Source: a virus
IMG/VR virus record: IMGVR_UViG_3300042295_001845
Coordinates: 1-53,830 of that record
Reading direction: 5' to 3' (one strand)
DNA length: 53,830 bases
Of the stretch, positions 36,501 to 45,638 are shown piece after piece. A program made the translations under genes and the position numbers. Positions within the stretch are counted from its first letter, which is position 1, and the number at the start of each line of letters is the position of its first letter. Under the pieces are notes generated by a model. That model was not told where the DNA came from. It ran no database searches and saw only the letters and a program-made list of their open reading frames with translations.

Positions 36501-38763
36501 GAGTAGTGCTAATTTCTTTCAAACAAAATCTTTAAATGGAAATCAATCAATATTTTCTAAATTACTAAAAATTAATATTGAGAACTCTGATTTTATTATT
36601 AATGAAAATTCCGTTAATCATTGTAAAGTATTCTTATCAGGAAATATAGGAATTAATATTCCCGGTTATGATTATTGCACTCAAAATGTACCATTATTTT
36701 CTAATATTGTGGATTTGATTGCATATAATGGTCCTAATCTTTATTTGTACACTGGTAAGAATTTGCTATCTACCGGGGAAACTGCTACTTTTTATAATGG
36801 AAGTAATACGAACTTTTCGTCATTACCTTTTTCTGGATTTTCTTCATTTGTATTCGATAATGGGGAAGGATCTCTACAAAGTTCTTTATCAGAATTTTTA
36901 ACTACTTCATACTCTTCAGAAGGAAATAAATCTCCTTCATTAACTGGAATTTTAAATGATGGCTCAACTACAGTTCAAACTTGGCATAATATGATTTATG
37001 TAAAAAACTCTTTTGAAAAATATGACCCTAGCATTCAAAGAGAATTTTATGATGAAATAATTTTACCATATAATTTAGAAGAAACTAGAATTAACCCTAA
37101 TGATTGGCAATTTGCTGATAAAATAAATCAATGCTTAACGAAATTCCAAACAAATATGGAATACTTGAGTGCAAGTTGTTCTATAAACAATATCAATTTC
37201 CCTAAAGCAAATGCTGGTTTCTTAGGTTCGCTATTTGGTAATTTCAAATGGCATACTATTTATTCTCCTGATAATATTCAGGATATTTATTTTAAAAATT
37301 TGAAATCTGCACAAATCATAGAAGACAAACTATTAACTGTTAATGAAAATTATATTCAGATATATTCAATTGACGAAACACCTGAATTATTATATTCTTT
37401 CAATCGTTTAGGAGATGGTGAAGTTTTAGAAGAACCAATTACCATTAGATATAATTCTAATGAAAAAAGATTGTTCATTCTTGATCGTGGAAAAAATACT
37501 TTTTTTGTTTGTGAATTTGATATAAATGTTCCTCAAAATATCAAACTTACTCATTATTGGGGAGGTGTCGGTGAAAGAACTGATCGTACTAAACTAAACA
37601 GTCCTACTGATTTCTGTGTTGATAAAGATGAACAATTATATATTGTTGATAAAGATTCTTATATCATCAAAGTTTATAATAAAAATCTAAACTGGTTAAA
37701 TAATATTCAGTTAGATAATTTCTCTGCAAACAATCGTCCAATTTCTATTTCCGAAAAAGATGGAATTTTTATCGTATTAACAGAAGATAATTACATCACT
37801 GTATTCGATAAAAATGAAAAAATAATTAATTCTTTCTTTGTTCCTGAATGTAATAATGCGGTATTAAATCAAATTTATGATGGAATCGTATATGCTATTT
37901 CAAATAATACTCTTTTCAAATATTCTCTCAACGGAACAAAAATTTCATCTAAAACATTCTTTGATCCAATAATTGAAGTATTCTTCGACTATACAAACCT
38001 ATATGTTTTAACTCCTCAATACATTTATCGTTATATTGATTTCACTGAAATAGACAAAATCATTGATGAGGATGAAGACAAAGCAGGTTTCCAATGGAAT
38101 AATATTTTCGTATCAGAAAAAGAATTTGTAACTGCATACATTTATAACGATTCATTCCAAAAAATATATGATAATGCAAACTTGTTGAATAGCCGAATAT
38201 TTAAAAAATTATATATTAATATTGATGAAAAAGGTGATGTAATTTATCAATCTACTAGTTCAGTATCTCCGAGTGCATTGACTAATCGTCCTATATTACT
38301 AGGAACAAATGAGCCAGTATTATATGACACAATTAATCGTAGTATTGAAAATCTATACAATAGTATTGTGGAGTTAAAAGATAATATTAATTATCTTAGC
38401 ATTTACCCAAATCATAACAATAATTTGCAATGGTCATGGAAATATCACTATATTGATTCTATTCAACGACCATCATTGAATAAAAATCCGATTTCTTGGA
38501 AAGAACTTCGTAGTAATCAAATAACTGGAAGTACACAATTAAGCGGCATTTCATCATGGTGCGTGCTTCGTGGTGGTGTTCCCGGAAATCATTCACTAAT
38601 ATGCTGGAATTTCCTACAAACTCAATGCAATAGTTTATTCCCATTAACATGGGAAGAATTAGAATGTGGAAATTGCAGATATCCTTTTAGTTGGAGCGAT
38701 TTAGAAAATAATTGCTGCAAAACTCCTGATTTCGTTTTTGAAGATTGCGTATCCCTCTGCTAA
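33544..38763 (+). CDS. Giant virion adhesin / tail protein with NHL-type propeller
   Basis: 1739 aa. The first ~1,200 residues are beta-rich and Asn/Ser/Tyr-rich without one repeating family, likely stacked Ig-like or jelly-roll modules. Residues ~1240-1500 look like an NHL/beta-propeller: L-F-I-L-D-R-G, L-Y-I-V-D-K-D-S-Y-I-I-K-V-Y, and G-I-F-I-V-L-T-E-D-N-Y. The last 80 residues are Cys/Trp-rich with repeats S-W-K-E-L, T-W-E-E-L and S-W-S-D-L. Candidate long tail fibre or baseplate adhesin. A late box abuts the ATG. Confidence 0.75.
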   Translation: MLLSAIQIANPYPNERIDISFNELNPQLSNARFGVRFRYFYYDTWEGKINFRKTNDYTLIGNNTVGTVLSATSPTNFLNPNDLAPFRWNVKSDREYLYLTLLGGLSALTIWPSHPMPKMTKNNNFSMSLDIGVVSASAFNGEVQTPDFRKLVKKTNFSTVDFSDSNIDTLSGYATLAGGRKNYEYSRNINYYRVFNSSSLSPDLIANSLRIDIPVITSTNIAVDVPDQIFILSFYNDYFTNDNFNYISNNFVTNLSCLESEVLTEMGITTPYTVQASMNDKSGGVLIELKPPLYIKPNSDITVWYETSSPIAPGGVLFQKTATNNFSLSVNQGVYPNSPVYLFNYNFVSPTKDLFTVTFAPSSFVTSQTISSTTVETVMVDNYYQNSYDMPTTSNILFKRFIETRGDNSLLAYRAAAPATTYVSEQWFPANSHQQIVFKNDGSGNKHKVRIQLQTAAGAIFEEENQIQFLLNKDKVVFNLFLTSSTDSTAIVEANIFPTPSNEYRVKWDANPPDNIIFRDKNDNVLERNTFYPLHVYSKVSNLGIDKTEIVLYSEEYDLSANTFWFPPSSVFGSAYLEIKGDTNDYNSANYSTLSAFVNRNGYSYRVPTNANIIWNETANDNRGSVVLYTKDNLKTIKESTIYSSSNNYSLINATFSTIPVESDPKQVLFNISCNLFRDDFNFNATKMFSFRQYPLKQYLFIDAKKESDSNVYRSDEYTNIFYSTSGTILLSAIYANLNVNSADVKWDYKYSNGTVGNATGSSLNITLNTASACVYLSAFNATPVDGDFKAYNFTDYMCFYLLSSIQPFSYIGIPSNIYVPIYQQEIGDRDGNTTALSFQNNSYLNSLGMSAYKPCHTENFQFSATPGFDRYVWKIGSKIYETNSSFAVIPVTYNDVSSNNTVSVSAYNSIFIESNPVSIYNSASSDNSSVFREDVQFYDFPSPDVFITLSNNYFNVNKYAETPELNCTINTSYTTLVNYNVNLVLSSANFFQTKSLNGNQSIFSKLLKINIENSDFIINENSVNHCKVFLSGNIGINIPGYDYCTQNVPLFSNIVDLIAYNGPNLYLYTGKNLLSTGETATFYNGSNTNFSSLPFSGFSSFVFDNGEGSLQSSLSEFLTTSYSSEGNKSPSLTGILNDGSTTVQTWHNMIYVKNSFEKYDPSIQREFYDEIILPYNLEETRINPNDWQFADKINQCLTKFQTNMEYLSASCSINNINFPKANAGFLGSLFGNFKWHTIYSPDNIQDIYFKNLKSAQIIEDKLLTVNENYIQIYSIDETPELLYSFNRLGDGEVLEEPITIRYNSNEKRLFILDRGKNTFFVCEFDINVPQNIKLTHYWGGVGERTDRTKLNSPTDFCVDKDEQLYIVDKDSYIIKVYNKNLNWLNNIQLDNFSANNRPISISEKDGIFIVLTEDNYITVFDKNEKIINSFFVPECNNAVLNQIYDGIVYAISNNTLFKYSLNGTKISSKTFFDPIIEVFFDYTNLYVLTPQYIYRYIDFTEIDKIIDEDEDKAGFQWNNIFVSEKEFVTAYIYNDSFQKIYDNANLLNSRIFKKLYINIDEKGDVIYQSTSSVSPSALTNRPILLGTNEPVLYDTINRSIENLYNSIVELKDNINYLSIYPNHNNNLQWSWKYHYIDSIQRPSLNKNPISWKELRSNQITGSTQLSGISSWCVLRGGVPGNHSLICWNFLQTQCNSLFPLTWEELECGNCRYPFSWSDLENNCCKTPDFVFEDCVSLC

Positions 38764-38766
38764 ATA
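38759..38766 (+). promoter_or_regulatory. Late promoter-like GCTAAATA
   Basis: 7 nt before ATG 38774, overlapping the stop of the giant gene. Confidence 0.4.
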
Positions 38767-38773
38767 ATATATA

Positions 38774-39475
38774 ATGTCATCCTACACTAGAGAGATTTGT
38801 AAATTAACTGATAATCAAATAGTTTTCCCAATCAAAGATTATGAAAATATTGGAGATTCATTATCTTCAATAAATTATAATTTTAAAGCATTGGAAGTGT
38901 ATACATGTAATTTTGAATATAGTGCAAATAATATTTGGAATCCACTATATTCCGCATTTACACAAAATAGTGCAATTTGGGAAAATCTAGTGAATAATGT
39001 GCAGACAAATAGCAGTTGTTGGCAAGAAACATATAATACTGTTAAAACTTTGAGTGCATATTGGTTAAAACCCGTTTCATTAATCTATCCTTATCCATTT
39101 AATATTGATGGTTCTGAAGAAGATATTATTAATGTAGTTTCTGTTTGGATAAACGAAACTATTCCAGTTGCCACTACAAGTTGTAGAAATTTTGTTGTTG
39201 GACAACAATTATTTGTTTTTACTCCTCAATATTCTCAAGTCAATAAGATATTTTCTCAAGAAGCAAACTTAGGAACAAAAACAATTGAGGTCGAATATAC
39301 AGTGAATTGTATTGGTCGAGGAACCAGAGGAGGAGTAAAAACCGTGAATGTAGATTTGGGAAATCAAAGAATTGATATATCTGCTGCCGATCAGTTTATT
39401 AGTAATTTCGCAGGTTTAAAATTTGTTGTCAATCCTCAAGGAACTAGTTGGATTTATGATTCCGCACTTTATTAA
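38774..39475 (+). CDS. Structural protein, fibre-chain module A (233 aa)
   Basis: N-terminal ~110 residues (I-G-D-S-L-S-S-I-N-Y-N-F-K-A-L-E...Y-W-L-K-P-V) parallel the start of the next gene (L-G-N-G-L-A-Q-I-N-S-N-M-N-E-F...Y-W-E-E-P-V). Beta-rich C-terminus. Probably a tail/fibre component co-expressed with the giant adhesin. Confidence 0.65.
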   Translation: MSSYTREICKLTDNQIVFPIKDYENIGDSLSSINYNFKALEVYTCNFEYSANNIWNPLYSAFTQNSAIWENLVNNVQTNSSCWQETYNTVKTLSAYWLKPVSLIYPYPFNIDGSEEDIINVVSVWINETIPVATTSCRNFVVGQQLFVFTPQYSQVNKIFSQEANLGTKTIEVEYTVNCIGRGTRGGVKTVNVDLGNQRIDISAADQFISNFAGLKFVVNPQGTSWIYDSALY

Positions 39476-39477
39476 TT

Positions 39478-40575
39478 ATGATTCAAGAAATTTCAGAGTA
39501 CAAATATCTTGGTAATGGATTAGCTCAAATCAATTCTAACATGAATGAATTTAATGTTAGAATTGATCTTTTGTATAGTGATATTAGTAAATGGAACTCT
39601 CTGTTGAAATTTAATGAAATTGCGTCAAAATTGAGCGATCTTTCTACGTTTCTAAATTCTTATTCAGCTAATTGGAAAAATTCGTCTGATCTTGTTTACA
39701 ATCTACAAGGATATTGGGAAGAACCTGTTCAAATAGCTTTTTATAAAACATTTAATTATGTGGCTAATTTTGTAGAAATTGAAACATGGTTAAATGATTA
39801 TTTTCCTGCAACAGATTTTTCACCAACACAAATCTTGCGTTGCGATTTCTTATGTAAAAATTATAGTGACGAAATGCTGGAGGGTGCCCGTATATTAAAT
39901 TATGATTCGTCTAAATTAGAAGAAATTGCTCTAAAATATACTACAACTGTTAAAAAAGTGTATAGATTTTTAGGAATCAAAAATCAATTAAATGCAATTA
40001 TCTCTTTAATAAATTTCTTATTAAAAAAGTACAATTATACAAATTTTTACGTTGATAAAATTAAAGACCTTAGCAGTTATTCTACATTTGTGGAATTTGA
40101 TAAGAGTACAAACATTTTCAGTTCAACACAATTAGCTAATTTCAGTGAAATTGATTTAGCATATTTCGATTCATATATAACACAATATAATAATTTGTAT
40201 AATATCTATAAATCTAAATATATCGAATTAGAAGTTATTCCTCCAGAAGAAATTATACTATTCGATTTAAAAGATGTTGCTGTTACAAGTGGTGGAGCAT
40301 TTTTCTATAAAATTATAAACAATTCTTGGACATATCATCCTTACTCCAATATCGAATTTTGTCCAAGAAATATTTGCAGTGATTGCTATAATTCATTGGA
40401 TCTTAATGCCATTTATGAAAATCGTAAATATTGTGACAGTGTTCCTAAATATATTTTAACAGAATGTGGTGAAGCTATTCCTTATGGTGGAGCATTATCA
40501 TTCTCCCCTAGTCAAATCTTTAATAGTCCAGAAGAATTATTAGCGATTGAACAATTATCTGATTTATTTTCATGA
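39478..40575 (+). CDS. Structural protein, fibre-chain module B (365 aa)
   Basis: Shares the N-terminal domain with the 233-aa neighbour, then a helical middle and a Cys-rich C-terminal third (C-P-R-N-I-C-S-D-C-Y; C-D-S-V-P-K-Y). Spacing of 2 nt from the previous stop. No named family. Confidence 0.65.
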   Translation: MIQEISEYKYLGNGLAQINSNMNEFNVRIDLLYSDISKWNSLLKFNEIASKLSDLSTFLNSYSANWKNSSDLVYNLQGYWEEPVQIAFYKTFNYVANFVEIETWLNDYFPATDFSPTQILRCDFLCKNYSDEMLEGARILNYDSSKLEEIALKYTTTVKKVYRFLGIKNQLNAIISLINFLLKKYNYTNFYVDKIKDLSSYSTFVEFDKSTNIFSSTQLANFSEIDLAYFDSYITQYNNLYNIYKSKYIELEVIPPEEIILFDLKDVAVTSGGAFFYKIINNSWTYHPYSNIEFCPRNICSDCYNSLDLNAIYENRKYCDSVPKYILTECGEAIPYGGALSFSPSQIFNSPEELLAIEQLSDLFS

Positions 40576-41195
40576 ATTTCCGCACCGACGATCCACTATT
40601 CGCCAACTATAATGAGCAATTTATTGAAATGTTTGTTAATGGCGTTCGTAAAAAATTCTTTGTTGAAAAGACTAATTCTTTTGCATTGCTATCATCAACT
40701 ACTCTTTTTGATCCAAACCTTTATGATTACAGTTTTATCAAAGTTTCGGATGAACAAGAATGTGGAAACAAGTGTATTACTGAAGGTATTACTATTCGGG
40801 TAATATATTCAGGAAATCCGACTTATCAAGGTATTACAAATCCATGTCCACAACCTCATAATTGTAATGCGTCCAGATATTTGTTTTATGCAAATGGTTT
40901 ATTTTTGGGCGATGTAAACTTGGACAACTATCCTTCTGGAGGTGAAAGAGAAAGCTCATTTGTGTTATCTACTGCTGAAGCGGAAAGTATTGCATCTGTC
41001 GATGAAAAGAAAATAACATTTCAATTAATTTGTAATGTCGCAGGAAATCCTAAAAAAGGAAAGAATGGTAGTCTCGGTCCCGGAGTTTGTCATGAATCTA
41101 TTCCATGGGTTTATATCACATCAAAATCTGGAGCAGTATTATATAGCGGTTGTCCAAGTCAAAATGAATTTACTATTGAATTAATGTGTAGTTAA
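40572..41195 (+). CDS. Cys-rich virion protein (207 aa)
   Basis: Overlaps the preceding stop by 4 nt. Beta-rich, with about ten Cys (E-C-G-N-K-C, N-P-C-P-Q-P-H-N-C) and a Y-A-N-G-L-F-L-G turn. Last of the four-gene structural set. Role unknown. Confidence 0.6.
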   Translation: MNFRTDDPLFANYNEQFIEMFVNGVRKKFFVEKTNSFALLSSTTLFDPNLYDYSFIKVSDEQECGNKCITEGITIRVIYSGNPTYQGITNPCPQPHNCNASRYLFYANGLFLGDVNLDNYPSGGERESSFVLSTAEAESIASVDEKKITFQLICNVAGNPKKGKNGSLGPGVCHESIPWVYITSKSGAVLYSGCPSQNEFTIELMCS

Positions 41196-41210
41196 CGGTT
41201 AATATCTATA

Positions 41211-42257
41211 ATGAACCCAACCGATAAAATTATACTATCCGGTTTAGCAAATAGTAAAACATCTCTCGGGGAAGTTTTCCGTCGTTATGTGGAATGTTTT
41301 CAACAATTTTCTAATCCTGATGTTTTTGATATAAATATTTTTTCATCGAATTCTGAATCAGACGAAGTATTTTTTCCTAAATACACTAAAAAAATTGATC
41401 ATAATATTCGATTTATTCACACAACAATAAAAAATTATCTAGAACTTTCAAAAATAACTAAACCTCGTTGCAGTTGTTGTAGAAACCTAGATGATTATAA
41501 AAAAATCGGTTATTTTGTATGGGAAAGTAGTAAATTAGAAGATGAAGAAGCAGAAATGTTATCTGATTTTGATGAAATATGGACCGCAAGTAATTATTGC
41601 AAACAAATATTTTCTAATTATATTTCTTCCGATAAAATTAGAATAATAAAGCATCCCATTCCTTTTCCTTTGAAGAATTATAGCAAATTCGAGAAATTCA
41701 CTATTCTAATCATGGGAAATATATCTAGTAACATTGATCGGAAAAATATAATGGATAGTTTGAGTGTTGCAAAAACTGTGAAATCGTTGTATCCCGAAAC
41801 CCGAATTTTATTTAAAACATTTACAATATCTGATACAGAACGAAGTCTTATTTCTTATTTAAACCAAGACGCTGACATAACAGTAATAGACGAATATTAC
41901 TCGTCATTACAAGTTCAAGAATTAATCGCAAAATCTCATGTATTATTATCCATGCATCGAAGTGAAGGTTTCGGATTGTGCTTGGCAGAAGCAATTCCAT
42001 TAAATACAATTCCATTAGCAACGAATTATTCGGGTAATACGGATTTTATGTCTGATCCGAGATTATTAATAGATTATGATTTAGTGGATACAAATCATAA
42101 TTTGTTTTTAGGGCAATGGGCAAATCCAAAATTTGACGATGCAGTGGATAAATTAGTAAATATTATTGAAAATTATGGGTCAACAACTTACAACTTCTCT
42201 AATATAAATGATTATTCATTTGAAAATGTTACAAAATCTATAAAACAAATAATATGA
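41211..42257 (+). CDS. Glycosyltransferase, GT-B / GT4-like
   Basis: 348 aa. The C-terminal nucleotide-sugar domain is clear: F-T-I-L-I-M-G-N, then H-R-S-E-G-F-G-L-C-L-A-E-A-I-P, P-L-A-T-N-Y-S-G-N-T-D. N-terminal domain with W-E-S-S-K and D-E-I-W-T-A-S-N-Y. It may glycosylate virion or host-surface structures. Overlaps the methyltransferase gene by 4 nt, suggesting a joint modification pathway. Confidence 0.85.
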   Translation: MNPTDKIILSGLANSKTSLGEVFRRYVECFQQFSNPDVFDINIFSSNSESDEVFFPKYTKKIDHNIRFIHTTIKNYLELSKITKPRCSCCRNLDDYKKIGYFVWESSKLEDEEAEMLSDFDEIWTASNYCKQIFSNYISSDKIRIIKHPIPFPLKNYSKFEKFTILIMGNISSNIDRKNIMDSLSVAKTVKSLYPETRILFKTFTISDTERSLISYLNQDADITVIDEYYSSLQVQELIAKSHVLLSMHRSEGFGLCLAEAIPLNTIPLATNYSGNTDFMSDPRLLIDYDLVDTNHNLFLGQWANPKFDDAVDKLVNIIENYGSTTYNFSNINDYSFENVTKSIKQII

Positions 42258-42919
42258 TATTTCGTAAAAATACAAACGATGAAATAGTATTCAACAGTGT
42301 ATATTATTACAATGAGTACAAGATTGACAAGTTTCTTGAGACTGATATTATATTAGATATTGGCGGACATATTGGGTCATTCGCTTTAAAAGCATGGGAA
42401 TGCAATTCCAGAAATATATACACTTATGAACCGTTTCATGAAAATTTCCAAATATTATCTAATAATATAGAAGGCAAAGATATTCAGGCTTTTCAAAAAG
42501 CAGTTAGAGGAAATTATAGATTAAAAAATATGCAAATAATCGTAGGAGATAATATCAAAAATGCAGAAATAAAAAATTATGGAGGATTATGCTTGGCAGA
42601 GGGGAATGATATAGAAGTTATAACATTGGAAGAAATTGTTCAAAATCTTTCTTCCAATGTTAAATTGATGAAACTTGATTGTGAAGGTAGTGAATATTCT
42701 ATAATATTTGAAAGCCCGGAATATATTTTTGAGAAAATAGAAAATATAGTAGGTGAAGTTCATCTTTGTGATTTACCTATAAACTTTGTAAATGGGAAAT
42801 CATTAACTCATAAAGATTTCGTAGATAAATTAATTTCCTTGGGTTATACTGTAAAATATCAATCCATAGCAAATGATAATTCTCTGGCATTGTTTATTGC
42901 AACTAGAAACGATAAGTAG
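42254..42919 (+). CDS. FkbM-family SAM-dependent methyltransferase
   Basis: 221 aa. SAM motif I-L-D-I-G-G-H-I-G-S-F-A, acidic Y-E-P-F-H-E-N-F at the end of beta-2, and the FkbM feature M-K-L-D-C-E-G-S-E-Y. Typically methylates glycan hydroxyls. Pairs with the upstream glycosyltransferase. Confidence 0.85.
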   Translation: MIFRKNTNDEIVFNSVYYYNEYKIDKFLETDIILDIGGHIGSFALKAWECNSRNIYTYEPFHENFQILSNNIEGKDIQAFQKAVRGNYRLKNMQIIVGDNIKNAEIKNYGGLCLAEGNDIEVITLEEIVQNLSSNVKLMKLDCEGSEYSIIFESPEYIFEKIENIVGEVHLCDLPINFVNGKSLTHKDFVDKLISLGYTVKYQSIANDNSLALFIATRNDK

Positions 42920-42925
42920 TTTATT

Positions 42926-43258
42926 ATGTTTAAGAAATTTATCGCAGCATTACAAATAGTTAAAAATCGTGAAAAAATAAAAGCGGTTTTGAATGGAACT
43001 TATGTAGCAATTAATAAAACACTTGTTGCATTGAATTATATCAGTGAACATACAAACGATACAAAACTTGGTCAACTTCTTCAAAAGAATCTACCTCAAA
43101 TTGTAAGCGTTTTATCTAAAGTAAAATTAGTTTTTGAAAAATTTGGTCCATATGTTGGCTTAGATTTAACCGTAACTGAACAGAAAGTTCAAACTGAAGA
43201 AGTTATGTTGCAAAACTTAGTAGTTGCGGAAAACCGACTTAATGAACTTCTTAAATAA
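42926..43258 (+). CDS. Unknown helical protein (110 aa)
   Basis: Long amphipathic helices (M-F-K-K-F-I-A-A-L-Q-I-V-K...), no membrane span. Located just before the putative holin. No family recognised. Confidence 0.55.
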   Translation: MFKKFIAALQIVKNREKIKAVLNGTYVAINKTLVALNYISEHTNDTKLGQLLQKNLPQIVSVLSKVKLVFEKFGPYVGLDLTVTEQKVQTEEVMLQNLVVAENRLNELLK

Positions 43259-43469
43259 TCAATCGTATAATCTTGTTAGATATACTTTTACATTAATAGC
43301 ACTTTGTTCTATAATAATCGGCTTTTTCATGGGAAAAGTCGCTCCAGAAATTTTTTATGCAACGGTCGGAGGAATTATATCACATTTCTACCAAGAAACT
43401 ACTATTAAAAAATTAAACTCAAAAGTCAAAGCACAAAACGATGAAATAAAAGTTTTAAAAAATGAGTAA
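43242..43469 (+). CDS. Small membrane protein, holin-like (75 aa)
   Basis: Two hydrophobic segments (about residues 12-30 and 36-50) and a charged coiled-coil C-terminus (K-L-N-S-K-V-K-A-Q-N-D-E-I-K). This topology fits a class II holin but is not specific. ATG 43242 is preferred to an upstream one that overlaps more. Confidence 0.5.
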   Translation: MNFLNNQSYNLVRYTFTLIALCSIIIGFFMGKVAPEIFYATVGGIISHFYQETTIKKLNSKVKAQNDEIKVLKNE

Positions 43470-43947
43470 GAAACGCACGTATCGTGAATTTAAGCAAGGG
43501 TTCTTCAAACCTGTAGACTCAGCCAAGTGTCTTAACAAAACGCCTCCTGAGTACCGTTCCGGCTTGGAATTAAAGGTTATGAAAGTCTTGGATAAAAATC
43601 CTAATGTGTTGTCTTGGAGTAGTGAAAAAGTGATAGTTCCATATGTTCATCCTATAAAAACGGCTCAAAGTGGAAGAACAGAAATTGCACGGTATTTTGT
43701 AGATTTTTATATGAAATTAAGAGTCGGGGAAACTATTAAAGAATTTTTAGTGGAGATTAAACCGCATAAACAAACTAAACAGCCGACTACTCATGGCAAC
43801 AAGAAAAAGTCTACAATTTTATATGAAAATGTACAATGGGCTATTAATCAGGCAAAATGGGAGGCTGCAAAAAAATATTGCGAAAAAAAGAATATGCAAT
43901 TCATTATTATCGACGAAAATAACATTGAAAAATTACTTTCCACATAA
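43462..43947 (+). CDS. 4: Head-completion nuclease, gp4-like
   Basis: 161 aa. E-Y-R-S-G-L-E-L-K-V-M-K-V-L-D-K-N-P-N-V, then W-S-S-E-K-V-I-V-P-Y, Y-F-V-D-F-Y-M-K and F-L-V-E-I-K-P, matching T4 gp4/head-completion proteins of TnsA-type endonuclease fold (E...D...E-x-K). It trims DNA ends or completes the head before tail joining. Stop-start overlap with the preceding gene. Confidence 0.82.
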   Translation: MSKKRTYREFKQGFFKPVDSAKCLNKTPPEYRSGLELKVMKVLDKNPNVLSWSSEKVIVPYVHPIKTAQSGRTEIARYFVDFYMKLRVGETIKEFLVEIKPHKQTKQPTTHGNKKKSTILYENVQWAINQAKWEAAKKYCEKKNMQFIIIDENNIEKLLST

Positions 43948-43969
43948 CCCACGGTAAGTATAATTATAC

Positions 43970-44695
43970 ATGGGAATACACCGTGCCAAAAACGTAAAAG
44001 AACGGATGAAAACTTCGTTCTTAATATCTGAGCCATTTTCTTGGAATTATAAACAAGAAGAGATTTTAGAAAAGATGTTGGATTGTAAATCTAAATGTAT
44101 CATAGTCGATTCTTTAGCAGGAACAGGAAAAACAATAATGTCTACTTTTGCAGCACTACGAATTCTTCAGCGAAATAAATGTAAGAAAATATATTATGTT
44201 CGCAGTGCCGTAGAATCTGCTCAAAGTAAATTATGTGCGCTACCGGGCAGTTGGGAAGAAAAGATTGCTGTTTATGCAGGTCCATTTCATGATGCACTAA
44301 ATAAACTCCTAAAACCTGAAGAAATAGACAATTTTACTAAAGATGGAATTATCGAAGTTATTCCGGTTTCCTATCTTCGCGGTCGAAGTCTTGATAATGC
44401 AGTTATTATTGTTGATGAGGGACAGAATTTTGTTATGAATGAACTTATTACAATTATGACTCGCTTGGAAGAAAATTCCAAAATGTTTTTAATTGCAGAT
44501 TCTGATCAATGCGATTTGCCTAAAAACTTTCAACAAGAATTTTCTAAACTAGTTAATCTTTTCAATAATTCAGAATCTGAAAAACATGGAATACACTACT
44601 TTGAATTGCGTGATCCTGAACTTGTTATGAGAAGTGCATTTGTAAAATACATTTCTAAACGATATAGCGATTATAAAAAATTGATAACCTCTTAA
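43970..44695 (+). CDS. phoH: PhoH-like ATPase
   Basis: 241 aa. Walker A S-L-A-G-T-G-K-T, then Y-Y-V-R-S, the PhoH feature Y-L-R-G-R-S-L-D-N-A-V-I-I-V-D-E-G-Q-N (Walker B) and a C-terminal A-D-S-D-Q-C-D. PhoH proteins are common in aquatic T4-like phages; proposed as helicase/nuclease partners in RNA metabolism, function unsettled. Monocistronic, ending at a strong terminator. Confidence 0.9.
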   Translation: MGIHRAKNVKERMKTSFLISEPFSWNYKQEEILEKMLDCKSKCIIVDSLAGTGKTIMSTFAALRILQRNKCKKIYYVRSAVESAQSKLCALPGSWEEKIAVYAGPFHDALNKLLKPEEIDNFTKDGIIEVIPVSYLRGRSLDNAVIIVDEGQNFVMNELITIMTRLEENSKMFLIADSDQCDLPKNFQQEFSKLVNLFNNSESEKHGIHYFELRDPELVMRSAFVKYISKRYSDYKKLITS

Positions 44696-44698
44696 ATA

Positions 44699-44727
44699 AA
44701 AAACCCGGATAAAAATCCGGGTTTTTT
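44699..44727. terminator. Bidirectional intrinsic terminator
   Basis: Stem AAACCCGGAT / ATCCGGGTTT with AAAA loop and T-runs. Confidence 0.9.
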
Positions 44728-44731
44728 ATTT

Positions 44732-44914
44732 TTATTGATTTTCGAAATGAGTTATCGCTTCTTTTAAGATTGATAGTTCATCTTGTGTTAATAGTAATGT
44801 TCCTCCATGATCATCACGAAGTACAAAACTATTATTATCTGGGATTTTTTCAATTGAAGGGCAGCAAGAACCTGCTCTGCAAAGTTTAACAGTGTTTTGA
44901 TTTATTATTACCAT
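44732..44914 (-). CDS. Unknown small protein (60 aa)
   Basis: MVIINQNTVKLCRAGSCCPS..., beta-rich with four Cys, then a helix. The Cys-pair pattern could bind a metal. First gene of the minus-strand run after the terminator. No family recognised. Confidence 0.55.
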   Translation of the reverse strand: MVIINQNTVKLCRAGSCCPSIEKIPDNNSFVLRDDHGGTLLLTQDELSILKEAITHFENQ

Positions 44915-44945
44915 ACGCTATTATTTACTATTTTTCTGGGTCTTT

Positions 44946-45638
44946 TCAAACTACATTCTTGATTTGACTTCTCAATGCAATTTCGTCATACATTGTTTCC
45001 AAGTCACCCAAAACTGATTGTTCAGTTTCAATCAAGTCACCTTCTGGATTTAAGTATTCCCGAATAGTGTTTATCTTTTCATGAACGTCACCTTCTAAAA
45101 GAATAAATGCAGGTTGATCTTCTTTATCAAAAACCACTCCGCTATTCTTTTTATAATGTTCATAAATTCCGTGAAAAACATTATCAATTTCTTCACGATA
45201 TTTTTCACTAGTTGAACGATTTGGGGACGGTGATAATTGTATATTCGGATTTAATGGAAGCCAAAAAATTATATCATAAAACTTCAGACTCTCTTTTGTC
45301 AAGAGAAGTGATGTTGCAAGAAATTCACTATTTGCATTTTCATCCTCTGATAGCTTATTATATTCTGCTAACCATAGGGAGTATGCCAAATTATCCAATA
45401 CACACCGATCATGTAGAGTTTTTGTTTTTCCTGAATTTTCAAGTGCTTGATCAACAAGAAAATCACGAATAATTTTCTGTGATTCTAGTGTGCCATTTTC
45501 ATTCAAAGTTAATTCTTTTTCTCTAATCAAGTCTCGGTAAGACTTCGTCGGGGTTTCATACATAGGCCAAAACTGTTTAAAAGTTTCAACTAATGTTGTT
45601 TTTCCATTGTTTTGCGTTCCTGTTATAGCAATTCTCAT
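44946..45638 (-). CDS. NadR/AAA_28-like P-loop NTPase (230 aa)
   Basis: Walker A I-T-G-T-Q-N-N-G-K-T-T-L near the N-terminus, then D-R-C-V-L-D-N-L-A-Y and I-I-F-W-L-P-L-N, the layout of small deoxynucleotide or ribosylnicotinamide kinase-type P-loop enzymes. Substrate unknown; nucleotide or NAD precursor phosphorylation are possible. Overlaps the vWA gene by 4 nt. Confidence 0.75.
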   Translation of the reverse strand: MRIAITGTQNNGKTTLVETFKQFWPMYETPTKSYRDLIREKELTLNENGTLESQKIIRDFLVDQALENSGKTKTLHDRCVLDNLAYSLWLAEYNKLSEDENANSEFLATSLLLTKESLKFYDIIFWLPLNPNIQLSPSPNRSTSEKYREEIDNVFHGIYEHYKKNSGVVFDKEDQPAFILLEGDVHEKINTIREYLNPEGDLIETEQSVLGDLETMYDEIALRSQIKNVV